A stretch of 64,000 nucleotides of DNA from Paenibacillus tundrae (GTDB lineage: Bacteria; Bacillota; Bacilli; Paenibacillales; Paenibacillaceae), in assembly GCF_030812775.1 (NCBI RefSeq), contig NZ_JAUSTI010000005.1, positions 1 through 64,000 on the forward strand, written 5' to 3'. Shown piece by piece: positions 1-7,983 of the stretch (position 1 is the stretch's first letter; the number at the start of each line of letters is the position of its first letter). The translations under genes and the position numbers were made by a program. The notes below the pieces were generated by a model, which searched no databases, was not told where the DNA came from, and saw only the letters and a program-made list of their open reading frames with translations.

Positions 1-38
1 TGTTGTATCTCCATTCCGGTCTCTTTGGTGGCATACAT

Positions 39-88
39 AAAAAATACCCCATAGAGAGACTTTTTTAAAGTGTCTACTCTATAGGGTA
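39..88 (-). terminator. Rho-independent terminator of the cation exporter gene
   Basis: Read on the minus strand, a stem formed by bases 88-71 and 60-45 (about 16 pairs, one mismatch and one bulge) is followed by six T (complement of the A run at 39-44). It lies about 55 bases beyond the stop codon of the exporter gene. A second perfect inverted repeat (120-129 with 132-141) touches the stop codon itself but has no T run behind it. Confidence 0.7.
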
Positions 89-141
89 CAGTTTACTTGG
101 GGAATAGCCCTTTTTTTGGAATGGACACTGAAGTGTCCATT

Positions 142-1110
142 TTAATGATGATGGTGCGCGTGCGCATCTGGTGCGTCGCCTTTGACGGTGCATAATACCG
201 AACGATCATGCATGTGTTTCTCAGACTCCACCTGTAAAGTCACATGTTTAATTTCTTTATGCTCCAGCAGATGCTCAATCTTCTGGACTAACACCTCGGA
301 AGCATATACATCCATCTTGCCATCTACTACGATATGAGCGGTTAGTGCGTTCAGGTTGCTGGTAATCGACCATACATGCACATCATGTACACCTTGCACG
401 CCGTCTACGTTTTGGATCGTTTGTACAAGATCATTCAGATCTACATTCTTAGGTGTACCTTCCATGAGGATATGTAAGGACGATTTGGTAACGAAGAAAC
501 CACTGCGTAACACTAATACAGCGACAATTACACTTGCTAATGGATCTGCCCAACCCCAGCCGAAGAACATCATGAGCAGAGCTGCAGCAATAGCCCCAAC
601 AGAGCCGAGCATATCACTGATGACATGTAAGTATGCGCCGCGCATATTCAGATTTTTCTCTGTGTCACTGCCACGCATCATAATCCAGGCAACCAGTATA
701 TTGATGAGCAATCCAATCGTACTGATGATCAGCATGCCTACGGTTGCTACTTCGGGTGGGTTAATGAAGCGACCAATGGCTTCGTAAAAGATATATAGGG
801 AAATACCAATAAGGGTAATCCCATTCAGTGTAGCGGCTAGAATCTCAAAACGCCGATAACCGTAGGTTTTACCTGTGTTCACAGCTTTCTCACCAAATGT
901 GAATGCTAACAAAGCAATTCCCAAAGCAATGGAGTCTGAGAGCATGTGACCTGCATCTGATATTAATGCCAGGCTGTTCGTTATAAACCCACCAACGGCT
1001 TCAACGAACATATACAGGGTAATGATGATAAAGGAAATGAGCAGTACTTTCTTGTTGTTGGTGTGTGCGTGATGATGACCATGGTCGTGGTTGTGATGAT
1101 GTCCAGACAT
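142..1110 (-). CDS. Cation diffusion facilitator (CzcD/ZitB-type zinc exporter)
   Basis: Predicted proton-driven exporter that moves zinc, possibly also cobalt or cadmium, out of the cytoplasm. The 322 residues hold about six membrane segments between residues 22 and 205 and a cytoplasmic C-terminal domain. The paired metal-site motifs are visible: H55/D59 and H162/D166. Both ends are His-rich (residues 4-14 and the last six residues), as in many zinc members of the family. The start is supported by AAAGGAGA about 9 bases upstream. It is transcribed alone, with a terminator at 39-88. A perfect palindrome at 1195-1220 suggests control by an ArsR/SmtB metal sensor, but no such regulator gene lies in the window. 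Metal specificity is inferred from the family. Confidence 0.93.
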   Translation of the reverse strand: MSGHHHNHDHGHHHAHTNNKKVLLISFIIITLYMFVEAVGGFITNSLALISDAGHMLSDSIALGIALLAFTFGEKAVNTGKTYGYRRFEILAATLNGITLIGISLYIFYEAIGRFINPPEVATVGMLIISTIGLLINILVAWIMMRGSDTEKNLNMRGAYLHVISDMLGSVGAIAAALLMMFFGWGWADPLASVIVAVLVLRSGFFVTKSSLHILMEGTPKNVDLNDLVQTIQNVDGVQGVHDVHVWSITSNLNALTAHIVVDGKMDVYASEVLVQKIEHLLEHKEIKHVTLQVESEKHMHDRSVLCTVKGDAPDAHAHHHH

Positions 1111-1194
1111 ACGGAATTCTCTCCTTTAGCAAAAAAATGTCTCATTAAGAAGCAGTTGATGAAACTTTAAAACAATTAATATGATTTAATTATG

Positions 1195-1220
1195 AACATA
1201 TGAGCAATCACTCATATGTT
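1195..1220. promoter_or_regulatory. Perfect palindrome upstream of the cation exporter, ArsR/SmtB-like operator
   Basis: AACATATGAG and CTCATATGTT form a perfect 10-base inverted repeat with a six-base spacer, about 85 bases upstream of the exporter start. Size, AT-rich outer arms and the ATGAG/CTCAT core resemble 12-2-12 type operators of ArsR/SmtB metal sensors such as CzrA. The assignment to that family is inference from shape and context. Confidence 0.55.
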
Positions 1221-1435
1221 TTATTTTTTATTATAAAAGCACCTCATATCAGTGTCAACCCGTTTCATCAGAATTATGAGTTATAAAATGGAAAGTAATT
1301 GAGTGAAGTTAGTAAAGCTTGTGGTATGATTGAGTGAAACATAAGGGAAATACATGAAAAAATGGGTGTTCGTACATATAGAACGGGATACTAATTCTTA
1401 AAGGAAGAGATCGGTTAGTTAGGTGGAGGATATGT

Positions 1436-1969
1436 ATGCAAGATCGACAAAAGAAGATGTGGGTGTGGAGCAGTAGTGTAATATTATGTGCTGTAGCAGT
1501 TGGTATCATCATCTATGTTATGAACAGTGATGTCATGGAGCATAACGGGGGGAATCCAATAACAGCTGATTCTATAGCTGTGAATCATACCCTGCCGTCT
1601 GAAGATGAGACTCCGTTAGAAGCGGAAGAAGAAGTCAACATGATCGGAATGATTGAAACAAAAGATAGCAAGAATCTGGACATTTACATGAGTGCTTCAA
1701 GAAGCAATAACTTTGGGCAACTTCCATTCAAGCAAGATGAATCATTCAAAATGGTTGTAACGAGTGAAAAAGTAAACGAACTTGAAATTGGACTAATGTC
1801 GATTGCGAATGAGCGAATCTATAGTGAAATTGTAAAATCCGGAACAGGCAGCGTAACGATCAAAGTACCCGAAAGTGGGATGTACCGAATATACGTGAAC
1901 AATCTATCACCTGATTCTGTACAATTTCAGTTGAAATTAGGAAAGGCGATCGAGGGGCCGATAGATTAA
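1436..1969 (+). CDS. Single-pass membrane protein of unknown function
   Basis: I do not recognise the family. The 177 residues begin with a short charged stretch, then one hydrophobic segment at about residues 10-28, then an acidic linker (about 45-65) and a soluble, probably external domain rich in beta-type sequence. The topology suggests a membrane-anchored surface protein. The start is supported by GTGGAGGA five bases upstream. It precedes a phosphotransferase gene by 80 bases and may be its own unit, as a palindrome lies between them. Confidence 0.6.
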   Translation: MQDRQKKMWVWSSSVILCAVAVGIIIYVMNSDVMEHNGGNPITADSIAVNHTLPSEDETPLEAEEEVNMIGMIETKDSKNLDIYMSASRSNNFGQLPFKQDESFKMVVTSEKVNELEIGLMSIANERIYSEIVKSGTGSVTIKVPESGMYRIYVNNLSPDSVQFQLKLGKAIEGPID

Positions 1970-2015
1970 GCGTTGGCTTTAAGACTTGGCATAGTCAGGG
2001 TGCTGTCTGTCTTTC

Positions 2016-2029
2016 TGTTAACGTTAACA
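2016..2029. promoter_or_regulatory. Perfect 14-base palindrome, cre-like
   Basis: TGTTAACGTTAACA is fully self-complementary and sits 20 bases before the start of the phosphotransferase gene. It matches 13 of 14 positions of the CcpA cre consensus TGWAANCGNTNWCA. It could be a cre site, the operator of another LacI-family regulator, or chance. So close to the start codon it would act as a roadblock or operator. Confidence 0.4.
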
Positions 2030-2049
2030 ATAGAGAGGTTAGTTAACTT

Positions 2050-3057
2050 ATGAATGAGGTTTCGTATAAGCTAAACTTTGAGAAATTGTGCAGTGAGCTG
2101 GAGCTTGGCGACTTAGTAGGAACACCTACAGCCATCTCAGGAGGGTTGTTACATAGAACGTTTGCCATAGTAACTAGCCTAAATAAATATGCGGTGAAAG
2201 CACTCAATCCTCAAATTATGCTCAGACCTGAAGCGGTTACGAATTATAGACAGTCGGAGCGAATTGCGAATAAGCTAGTCGAATCTATTGCTGCACAACC
2301 TGCCATAACCATCCATGGTCATGCTGTGCACCATATTGAGGATCAATACTATCTCGTATTTCAATGGATTGATGGGCAGACTTTTCAGCCTATGGACATT
2401 ACTCCACTTCATTGTGAACAGATAGGTACAATTCTCGGACAGATTCATAGAACGGATTGTTCTTTGGTTCTTGATACAAGTCTTCAGCCAGCCAAACCAC
2501 TAGAGATCGACTGGAACGGGTACGTGAAACGAGGTCTGCACGAAAATATAGAATGGGCTCCGCTATTGGAAAATCAATTGCATAAGCTCGATGAGTGGAC
2601 TGCAAAGGCGAACACTGCTTCAACAATATTGAGCACGGATCAGGTGATCAGCCATCGGGATCTAGAGCCCAAAAATGTCATGTGGCAACATAATAAGCCC
2701 ATTATTATTGATTGGGAATCTGCAGGACGGATTAATCCGCTGCATGATCTTGTTGAAACTGCAATCTATTGGTCTGTGCTTGATACGGGGAGTGTTAGTC
2801 AAGATAAATTTATGGCATTTGTCCTTGCATATCGGAAGCAAGCAGGTGAACCAAAAGCCGATTGGGGCATGGTGTTGAATCATGGTTACGGAGGCAAGTT
2901 AGCATGGCTGGAATATAGCTTGAAGCGATCCTTAAAGATTGAATGCACAGATCAAGCAGAACAACAGCTGGGAACATCTCAAGTCATGGGAACGTTAGAA
3001 AATCTGCAAAGGTACGAAAATAGGAGTACTGAGATTGAAGGCTGGCTTAATGCTTGA
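2050..3057 (+). CDS. Aminoglycoside/homoserine-kinase-like phosphotransferase (APH family)
   Basis: Protein of the APH/choline-kinase fold that would transfer a phosphate from ATP to a small hydroxylated molecule. Of 335 residues, the catalytic loop is clear: H202, D204 and N209 in HRDLEPKN, followed by the metal-binding D221 in IIIDWESAG. A lysine in the YAVKAL segment near residue 50 fits the ATP-binding lysine. Substrate cannot be read from sequence; the family includes antibiotic kinases, homoserine kinase ThrB and housekeeping sugar kinases. RBS GAGAGGTTAG is moderate. The stop codon overlaps possible upstream starts of the next gene, so the pair is probably co-transcribed. Confidence 0.8.
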   Translation: MNEVSYKLNFEKLCSELELGDLVGTPTAISGGLLHRTFAIVTSLNKYAVKALNPQIMLRPEAVTNYRQSERIANKLVESIAAQPAITIHGHAVHHIEDQYYLVFQWIDGQTFQPMDITPLHCEQIGTILGQIHRTDCSLVLDTSLQPAKPLEIDWNGYVKRGLHENIEWAPLLENQLHKLDEWTAKANTASTILSTDQVISHRDLEPKNVMWQHNKPIIIDWESAGRINPLHDLVETAIYWSVLDTGSVSQDKFMAFVLAYRKQAGEPKADWGMVLNHGYGGKLAWLEYSLKRSLKIECTDQAEQQLGTSQVMGTLENLQRYENRSTEIEGWLNA

Positions 3058-3083
3058 ACATGTCTGAAGAGGGAGATGAATTC

Positions 3084-3464
3084 ATGGTGAAACAGGGCTT
3101 TACACATTGTTTACAGATGTTTCCGAGTGTAAATATGGCTGCTACAGCTGGATTTTACGAACGTATTGGCTTCCGGGTTGTACGTTATCTAGATTCAAGT
3201 GAACCTCATGTGTGTCTATATATGGATCAGATTGAGATCGTATTAACTCAATCGAACCAAGAAGCAATTGTGCCTAATCGAGAAGTGCACGGTTATGGGT
3301 ACGATGCCTATTTCATCACAGATGCCCAAGAGCAGATGGAGAACACGTTAAGAGAGTTAGGTGTAAATATTGTACGTCCGCTATCTACCACGGATTATAA
3401 CAATAAGGAATTTGTGTTTGAGGATATTGATCGAAGATGGATTGCGGTAGGTAACAAGCAGTAA
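3084..3464 (+). CDS. Glyoxalase/bleomycin-resistance (VOC) family protein
   Basis: Small vicinal-oxygen-chelate protein of 126 residues. It has the usual pattern of a beta strand with P-S-V-N-M-A-A-T-A-G-F-Y near residue 10, E-R-I-G-F, and a second half ending in F-E-D-I-D-R-R-W-I. The family covers dioxygenases, glyoxalases and antibiotic-sequestering proteins; the ligand here is unknown. An in-frame TTG at 3054 would overlap the preceding gene, but GAGGGAG lies seven bases before the ATG at 3084, so this start is preferred. It probably forms an operon with the APH-family gene. Confidence 0.75.
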   Translation: MVKQGFTHCLQMFPSVNMAATAGFYERIGFRVVRYLDSSEPHVCLYMDQIEIVLTQSNQEAIVPNREVHGYGYDAYFITDAQEQMENTLRELGVNIVRPLSTTDYNNKEFVFEDIDRRWIAVGNKQ

Positions 3465-3540
3465 GAAGTAACTCTAAAATGATGATTTCTATTGCACATA
3501 CGAGTTTCTGAGAGAAGGACTTTAACATTTAGGGCATATA

Positions 3541-3570
3541 TAAAAACCAGTTGATAGTTAGCAACTGGTT
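3541..3570 (-). terminator. Terminator between convergent genes
   Basis: AACCAGTTG (3545-3553) pairs with CAACTGGTT (3562-3570). On the minus strand the stem is followed by a run of five T and AT-rich sequence, so it serves mainly the STAS-domain gene that ends at 3581. Confidence 0.7.
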
Positions 3571-3580
3571 CTTCCTAAAT

Positions 3581-3958
3581 TTATATGGAGTATTCCATCA
3601 ACCATTGCAAAGCTTGTTCATGATCAGCAAAGAATTTAACGGATTCGGTTTGATTCGATTGTTCTAAATAGTTCATGATCTGGCCTTCTTCAAGAAGAAA
3701 CGCTATAGCCTGAGTGTGCTGCAGAAGTTGCTTGTTGAAGAACTTATCTTTCCAAGCCTTTTGCACAGAAAAATGATCTGGAATGTATCCTTTTCGATCG
3801 ACCAACAATTTAAATGTCCGACCTTCGGAAATAAATTGCTGACAAGCTTGCTCAAAGCCTACAAACCATTCGTTAACATCATTTGTTGTAATCTTACCAG
3901 TTAGGTGGGTAACGATTAAATCTCCTGAAATGGTTGTGCTGATATTTTGCTTGTTAAT
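3581..3958 (-). CDS. STAS/SEC14-like (SpoIIAA-like) protein, probable ATT start
   Basis: The frame is open for 125 codons, from an in-frame stop just upstream to 3581. The first ATG is internal, and a start there (3808) would remove the first third of the domain. GGGAGA lies about nine bases before an ATT codon at 3958-3956, followed by coding sequence N-K-Q-N-I-S-T-T-I. The C-terminal part, ending F-A-D-H-E-Q-A-L-Q-W-L, is typical of small SpoIIAA-like STAS/SEC14 proteins of about 120 residues. Function unknown; relatives are thought to bind lipids or partner proteins. The ATT start is inference; initiation elsewhere or a point mutation of ATG are alternatives. Confidence 0.6.
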   Translation of the reverse strand: MNKQNISTTISGDLIVTHLTGKITTNDVNEWFVGFEQACQQFISEGRTFKLLVDRKGYIPDHFSVQKAWKDKFFNKQLLQHTQAIAFLLEEGQIMNYLEQSNQTESVKFFADHEQALQWLMEYSI

Positions 3959-4093
3959 TTGGAATCATCTCCCTTAGATATCATTATACGAATCAGAAGG
4001 CAGGAATCAATCCGAATGAGAGCTATGGATGAATGATTGAGTAGCTTCGCCATCTAAGAGTTGAATTTCCTTTAAAATTAGGAGGGATGAAAT

Positions 4094-4459
4094 ATGATCT
4101 ATCGTAGGAAGACGTATATCATATATTCTTCATTTGTCGAGGAATTTAATGCTTTGTTTAATGAAATTCTGCTTCCATCGCAATTGAAATATGGTGCAAG
4201 ATTAATTGGAAGATGGCATATGCCTATCGATGATGAGATTAGTGAGATCTTTGCGATGTGGGAGTACGATTCAATGGAGCAATATGAACAGATTGAGGAG
4301 CAGATTAAGGCAGATAAAGCGCATGTTAACCGAGTACAAGCGCGGCTTGACCTTATAGGAAGAGATCGTATAAAAACCGCATGGCGAGAAAACATCCAGC
4401 AACAGTTCTTCACTTCTACAGTAGATAGAAAGGATACCATTTTATCGCCTCGACCTTAA
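4094..4459 (+). CDS. NIPSNAP-family protein
   Basis: 121 residues with the NIPSNAP-type pattern: an N-terminal Y-R-R-K-T-Y-I-I-Y strand, an F-N-E-I-L-L-P helix, then F-A-M-W-E-Y-D-S-M-E-Q-Y-E followed by a charged helix. It is probably a small cytoplasmic dimeric alpha/beta-barrel protein; no enzymatic role can be assigned. A strong RBS (TAGGAGGGATGAA) precedes the ATG. It is followed by the alpha-CTD-like gene after 32 bases on the same strand. Confidence 0.7.
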   Translation: MIYRRKTYIIYSSFVEEFNALFNEILLPSQLKYGARLIGRWHMPIDDEISEIFAMWEYDSMEQYEQIEEQIKADKAHVNRVQARLDLIGRDRIKTAWRENIQQQFFTSTVDRKDTILSPRP

Positions 4460-4491
4460 TCAGATAGTAGAGTCCAATGAAAGGGTGAGTC

Positions 4492-4788
4492 ATGTTGGCA
4501 GAAACCAATAAGACATTACGAACATGTGAACAAGGTCACCAATATTATAAAAGCAGCGACTGTCCTACATGTCCAGAATGCGAGAAGAAACGAAAACCCC
4601 TAACGGGATTTTTAAGTCTTCTTAGTGTACCGGCTCGGAGGGCATTGGAGCATGAAGGGATCACAACGTTAGAGAAGCTTTCTAATTATCGTGAGCAGGA
4701 TATCTTGAAGCTGCATGGTATCGGCCCTTCCTCAATGCCGAAACTTCGCAACTCCTTGGAGGAAGAGGGGCTACGGTTCAAAGAGTAG
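4492..4788 (+). CDS. Zinc-knuckle plus RNA polymerase alpha-CTD-like helix-hairpin-helix protein
   Basis: 98 residues in two parts. The N-terminal 35 residues carry C-E-Q-G-H and C-P-T-C-P-E-C (cysteines at about 12, 24, 27 and 30), which looks like a small zinc-binding unit. Residues 40-98 (L-S-V-P-A-R-R-A-L-E, T-L-E-K-L-S, L-K-L-H-G-I-G-P-S-S-M-P-K-L) match the helix-hairpin-helix layout of the RNA polymerase alpha C-terminal domain and of similar small Bacillales proteins. A nucleic-acid-binding role is inferred. RBS AAGGGTGAG is moderate. Confidence 0.7.
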   Translation: MLAETNKTLRTCEQGHQYYKSSDCPTCPECEKKRKPLTGFLSLLSVPARRALEHEGITTLEKLSNYREQDILKLHGIGPSSMPKLRNSLEEEGLRFKE

Positions 4789-4824
4789 TCTCAGCACCAT
4801 CTAATTAATAAAGGGGCGATACCG

Positions 4825-5403
4825 ATGAAAACGATTGCGGGTTACTTTGACCCATTTCCTATCCTAGAAACAGAACGCACACGTTTACGACCCATTACGT
4901 ATTCAGATCTGGATGATATGTACGGCTACTGTTCGCACCCGGATGTCTCGCGCTATACCACTTGGGATAAGCATGAGAGCAAGGAGGATACAAAGGCCTT
5001 TATTGATTTTGTCTTAAGTCGGTATGAAGCTGATCAGTTGGGACCTTGGGGAATCGAGTTTAAGCCAACGGAAAAGCTGATTGGTAGCTGCAATTATCTG
5101 AATTGCGATAGCCATACGATGAAAGCTGAAATTGGGTATGCTCTCTCACATGAGTATTGGAATAAAGGTATTATGACCGAGGTTGTGAATCAAATCATTG
5201 AATTTGGCTTCAAAGAAGTTGGACTTGTTCGAATTCAGGCCATGTGTATGGTCAACAATACAGGTTCCGCGAAGGTTATGGAGAAAACGGGCATGAAGTT
5301 TGAAGGTGTTCTGCGGAATTATGCCAAGGTGAAGCAAGAACTCCACGACTTGAACATGTACGCTATTACCATCGAAGATTACAGATCGCTAAGGGGTGAC
5401 TAA
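4825..5403 (+). CDS. GNAT acetyltransferase, RimJ/RimL-like
   Basis: 192-residue N-acetyltransferase using acetyl-CoA. It begins with the typical L-E-T-E-R-T-R-L-R-P-I strand, has the E-I-G-Y-A-L...W-N-K-G-I-M-T-E-V acetyl-CoA-binding region near residues 108-125, and the V-N-N-T-G-S-A-K-V-M-E-K-T-G-M-K helix near 145-160. The substrate is unknown; relatives modify ribosomal protein N-termini, or small amines. RBS AAAGGGGCG precedes ATG. The stop lies one base before the TTG start of the next gene, so translation is likely coupled. Confidence 0.88.
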   Translation: MKTIAGYFDPFPILETERTRLRPITYSDLDDMYGYCSHPDVSRYTTWDKHESKEDTKAFIDFVLSRYEADQLGPWGIEFKPTEKLIGSCNYLNCDSHTMKAEIGYALSHEYWNKGIMTEVVNQIIEFGFKEVGLVRIQAMCMVNNTGSAKVMEKTGMKFEGVLRNYAKVKQELHDLNMYAITIEDYRSLRGD

Positions 5404-5404
5404 C

Positions 5405-5686
5405 TTGAGTCGAAGAACAACAGGAACTTTATTATTAGTGATAGCGGCATTTTTATATGGTATTCGCTATTTGAGTGCTGCTATTTTTGCATCCAATGTT
5501 TCATCGTGGGACTCCGATCTGTTTCATTCTATGTTGGATTATGTCGGGACAGCTCCCCGGAATTTAAGCATTATAGCATTAGTGGCGGGGATATTTTATT
5601 TAATATGGGCAGAGTACGAGAGTCTTAACCCTAAGAAGCAGAAAGCTATAAAGCAATTTATGATTGATGGTGCCTCAGGTGATTGA
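5405..5686 (+). CDS. Small two-segment membrane protein
   Basis: 93 residues with two hydrophobic segments at about residues 7-27 and 52-70 and a charged, lysine-rich tail. I do not recognise the family. A GTG at 5396 is in frame, but AAGGGGTG (5391-5398) sits six bases before the TTG at 5405, so the TTG is preferred; the RBS lies within the end of the preceding acetyltransferase gene. Context indicates a small operon from 4825 to 6227. Confidence 0.55.
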   Translation: MSRRTTGTLLLVIAAFLYGIRYLSAAIFASNVSSWDSDLFHSMLDYVGTAPRNLSIIALVAGIFYLIWAEYESLNPKKQKAIKQFMIDGASGD

Positions 5687-5720
5687 AAATTACTACATAC
5701 GAATAGGAAGTGTTAGTGTA

Positions 5721-6227
5721 ATGCAACCACAGACGAAAGAGCAAAAAGTAGATTATCGCCCACTAGGTATATCTGGGCTTGGTGGGTGGCTAGTTCTTGT
5801 ACAGATTGGACTTTATCTTACAATGATTATGGTTCTGATCCAATTATTTCAGTACTCCTTAACAGCTTTGAATCCAGTGACATGGCAGATCTTAACGTCG
5901 GATCAATCAAGTTTTTACCACCCTTGGTGGGGGGCAATCATTATTTTTGAAGTGACCTATAATGTGTTGTTCTTCATATTTAGCATAGTTACGCTTGTAA
6001 TGTTTTATCGAAAGAAATCTGTATTTCCTCGTCTGATGATCATATTTTATAGTATTAGTCTAGCTGTGAGCATCATCGATTATCTGTTATTGCTTCAGAT
6101 TCCTATTGCGAGAGAGCTTGAAGATGGAAGTGGTTTGACCGGAATTGTAAGGTTGGTTATCACCTGCGCAATATGGATTCCTTATTTTATTAAGTCAGAA
6201 CGAGTTCGTAACACGTTTATCCGGTAA
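5721..6227 (+). CDS. DUF2569-like membrane protein
   Basis: 168 residues with four predicted membrane segments and the opening G-I-S-G-L-G-G-W-L-V-L after a short polar N-terminus, which resembles DUF2569 proteins (GLGGWL motif, four helices, charged end). The role is unknown. In-frame starts further upstream exist (5664), but AGGAAG lies about ten bases before the ATG at 5721, and the longer version adds residues that do not fit the family. It follows the preceding small membrane gene closely. Confidence 0.6.
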   Translation: MQPQTKEQKVDYRPLGISGLGGWLVLVQIGLYLTMIMVLIQLFQYSLTALNPVTWQILTSDQSSFYHPWWGAIIIFEVTYNVLFFIFSIVTLVMFYRKKSVFPRLMIIFYSISLAVSIIDYLLLLQIPIARELEDGSGLTGIVRLVITCAIWIPYFIKSERVRNTFIR

Positions 6228-6358
6228 GCGGGAGATATAATAATCAGATAAACCTAAACATCATGAACGTACATAATGTCATATCGGACATCACCTGTAA
6301 TCCGTTATAATCTCCAAGTTGAAAAACATGGACTAACGCAATCAGGAGGTACACCGAA

Positions 6359-7324
6359 TTGGCAGCTAAAAATAGGTATAAATCACTCGAACTTGAAACG
6401 CCCGGCGTATATGAACTAGAAGGATTGGAAGTGGGTGTGACATCCAATTGTAATTACAAATGCGACTATTGCTGTGCATATAATCGAGACGATGGAGAAT
6501 GTATCAGTGCTCAGGAGGTTATCCGAATTATCAGTGAACTTCCACGGCTCAAACGAGTGCGTTTGTCTGGGGGAGAGGTGACCCTCAAATATCAGGATTG
6601 TCTGGATATTGTGACGTACTGTGCAGCCCATGGCATTGACACACAGTTGAATACAAATGCAACCCTGCTGACAGAAGAACGAATACATACTTTACGTGAT
6701 GCAGGATTATCCAATATTCATATTTCGTTTAACTACACGGAACCAGACGCGTATGCTGCTTATTACCGAGTACATCCACGCATGTATGAACGTCTGGAGC
6801 AGAACATTCGGCTCTGTACCGAAGCAGGATTAGAGACGGTGCTGGAAACTCTGCTATTTGAAGGCACGCAAACGAATATGCGAGCCATTAGTGAGAAGGT
6901 CTACGACATGGGGGTTCGCATTCACGAGATTCAGAACAGCATTGTGATGCCACATAGCAATTGGAGTCAGATTACACCAAAGGAATCCCTTGTTCGTTCG
7001 GTTACGGAACTCATTACACATAAGAAGCCGGATACGACGCTGTATTTTACGTGCATGGATCGCTTTGCCGATCAATTAGGTTTCCGTGAGGAACCGGGCG
7101 TCTATTTCTCGAATTGTGTGGACGGAACCAAGCAGCTGCATTTACATGGAAACGGGGATATCCTCATCTGTGAATTATGCCATCCGGTGGTCATCGGTAA
7201 TATTTATCAAGGCACATCCTTGAAAGATATTTATGCGAACCAACCCCGTGCGTTATCGGATTTTCTAGAAAAATTACCTTGTCCGGCATACGATGCGCTT
7301 TTTGCCGATGAACAAAATGCATAA
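6359..7324 (+). CDS. Radical SAM protein, MoaA/SPASM-like
   Basis: 321-residue radical S-adenosylmethionine enzyme. The cluster-binding motif C-N-Y-K-C-D-Y-C places ligands at C31, C35 and C38; the SAM-contacting S-G-G-E motif follows near residue 70. The C-terminal part has further cysteines (C-V-D-G..., I-C-E-L-C-H-P), resembling the MoaA C-terminal or a SPASM-type auxiliary-cluster region. The reaction and substrate are not evident; no peptide precursor or molybdopterin gene lies next to it. The start is TTG with AGGAGGT nine bases upstream. It appears to be transcribed alone. Confidence 0.85.
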   Translation: MAAKNRYKSLELETPGVYELEGLEVGVTSNCNYKCDYCCAYNRDDGECISAQEVIRIISELPRLKRVRLSGGEVTLKYQDCLDIVTYCAAHGIDTQLNTNATLLTEERIHTLRDAGLSNIHISFNYTEPDAYAAYYRVHPRMYERLEQNIRLCTEAGLETVLETLLFEGTQTNMRAISEKVYDMGVRIHEIQNSIVMPHSNWSQITPKESLVRSVTELITHKKPDTTLYFTCMDRFADQLGFREEPGVYFSNCVDGTKQLHLHGNGDILICELCHPVVIGNIYQGTSLKDIYANQPRALSDFLEKLPCPAYDALFADEQNA

Positions 7325-7468
7325 TTGAAGCTGACGCAAGTGGCATGTTGCTTATTGCTTAACACTCATCACTGATGTGCTAGAAATTATTAATTAAAAT
7401 GCATTCGTCATCATACAAGTAGAAGGTTATCTGGACTCCTAAACTGGGGAAAAGATGATCTTCTTTTT

Positions 7469-7840
7469 TTGAAAATTTATATTCAGATTCATTTAAGCTA
7501 ATCAGTTGTATCGGCGCTTATCGATTTTGCCCTATTATTCATTATTCAATATTTCACACATCATCTATTTCTGGCCGTGGTTACCGCGAGATTGTGCAGT
7601 TCAATTTTCAACTATACAGTTAATCGGAAGTATGTGTTCACAAGGGGACAAACGTCCAAGGTTCACCAATCGTTTCCCAAATATTTTGCACTCGTTATCC
7701 TCGTACTGCTATTGAATTATGGTCTGCTTTATTTCTATAACGAAACCTTAATTCTTCCGCTCATTGCGGCAAAATTGTTGACAGAGGCTTCAATCTTCCT
7801 GTTCAGTTATTGGGCACAGCGTCGATTTGTTTATTCGTAA
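7469..7840 (+). pseudogene. GtrA-family membrane protein, remnant with in-frame stop
   Basis: From 7502 the frame reads S-V-V-S-A-L-I-D-F-A-L-L-F and ends F-S-Y-W-A-Q-R-R-F-V-Y-S, the typical beginning and end of GtrA-family flippase-like proteins (four helices, about 120-130 residues). An in-frame TAA at 7499-7501 separates this from a short upstream stretch starting with a TTG at 7469, and no ribosome binding site precedes either piece. The most likely reading is a nonsense-mutated GtrA gene; initiation at an internal GTG (7577) would give an 87-residue fragment lacking the first helix. Confidence 0.6.
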
Positions 7841-7860
7841 ACTCATGATGAATCACATCA

Positions 7861-7892
7861 GGTTAGCCAGTACGTACTGGCTAGCCTTTTTT
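7861..7892 (+). terminator. Rho-independent terminator
   Basis: GGTTAGCCAGTA (7861-7872) pairs with TACTGGCTAGCC (7875-7886), one G-T pair, two-base gap, followed by six T. It ends the transcript carrying the GtrA remnant. Confidence 0.85.
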
Positions 7893-7983
7893 GCTTTTTT
7901 TAGTCAAAAGCATTTCTTATCGACTACAATATGGGTTACGATGTAATAAGCCAGAAGTAAACCTCTTATAAAGGAGCTTATCT

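Noticed and set aside
120..141. Perfect 10-pair palindrome next to the exporter stop as a terminator
   Set aside because: No T run follows it on the minus strand; the hairpin at 39-88 is the better terminator.
356..787. Open frame on the plus strand opposite the cation exporter gene
   Set aside because: Pure shadow of the well-supported exporter gene; no RBS and no family.
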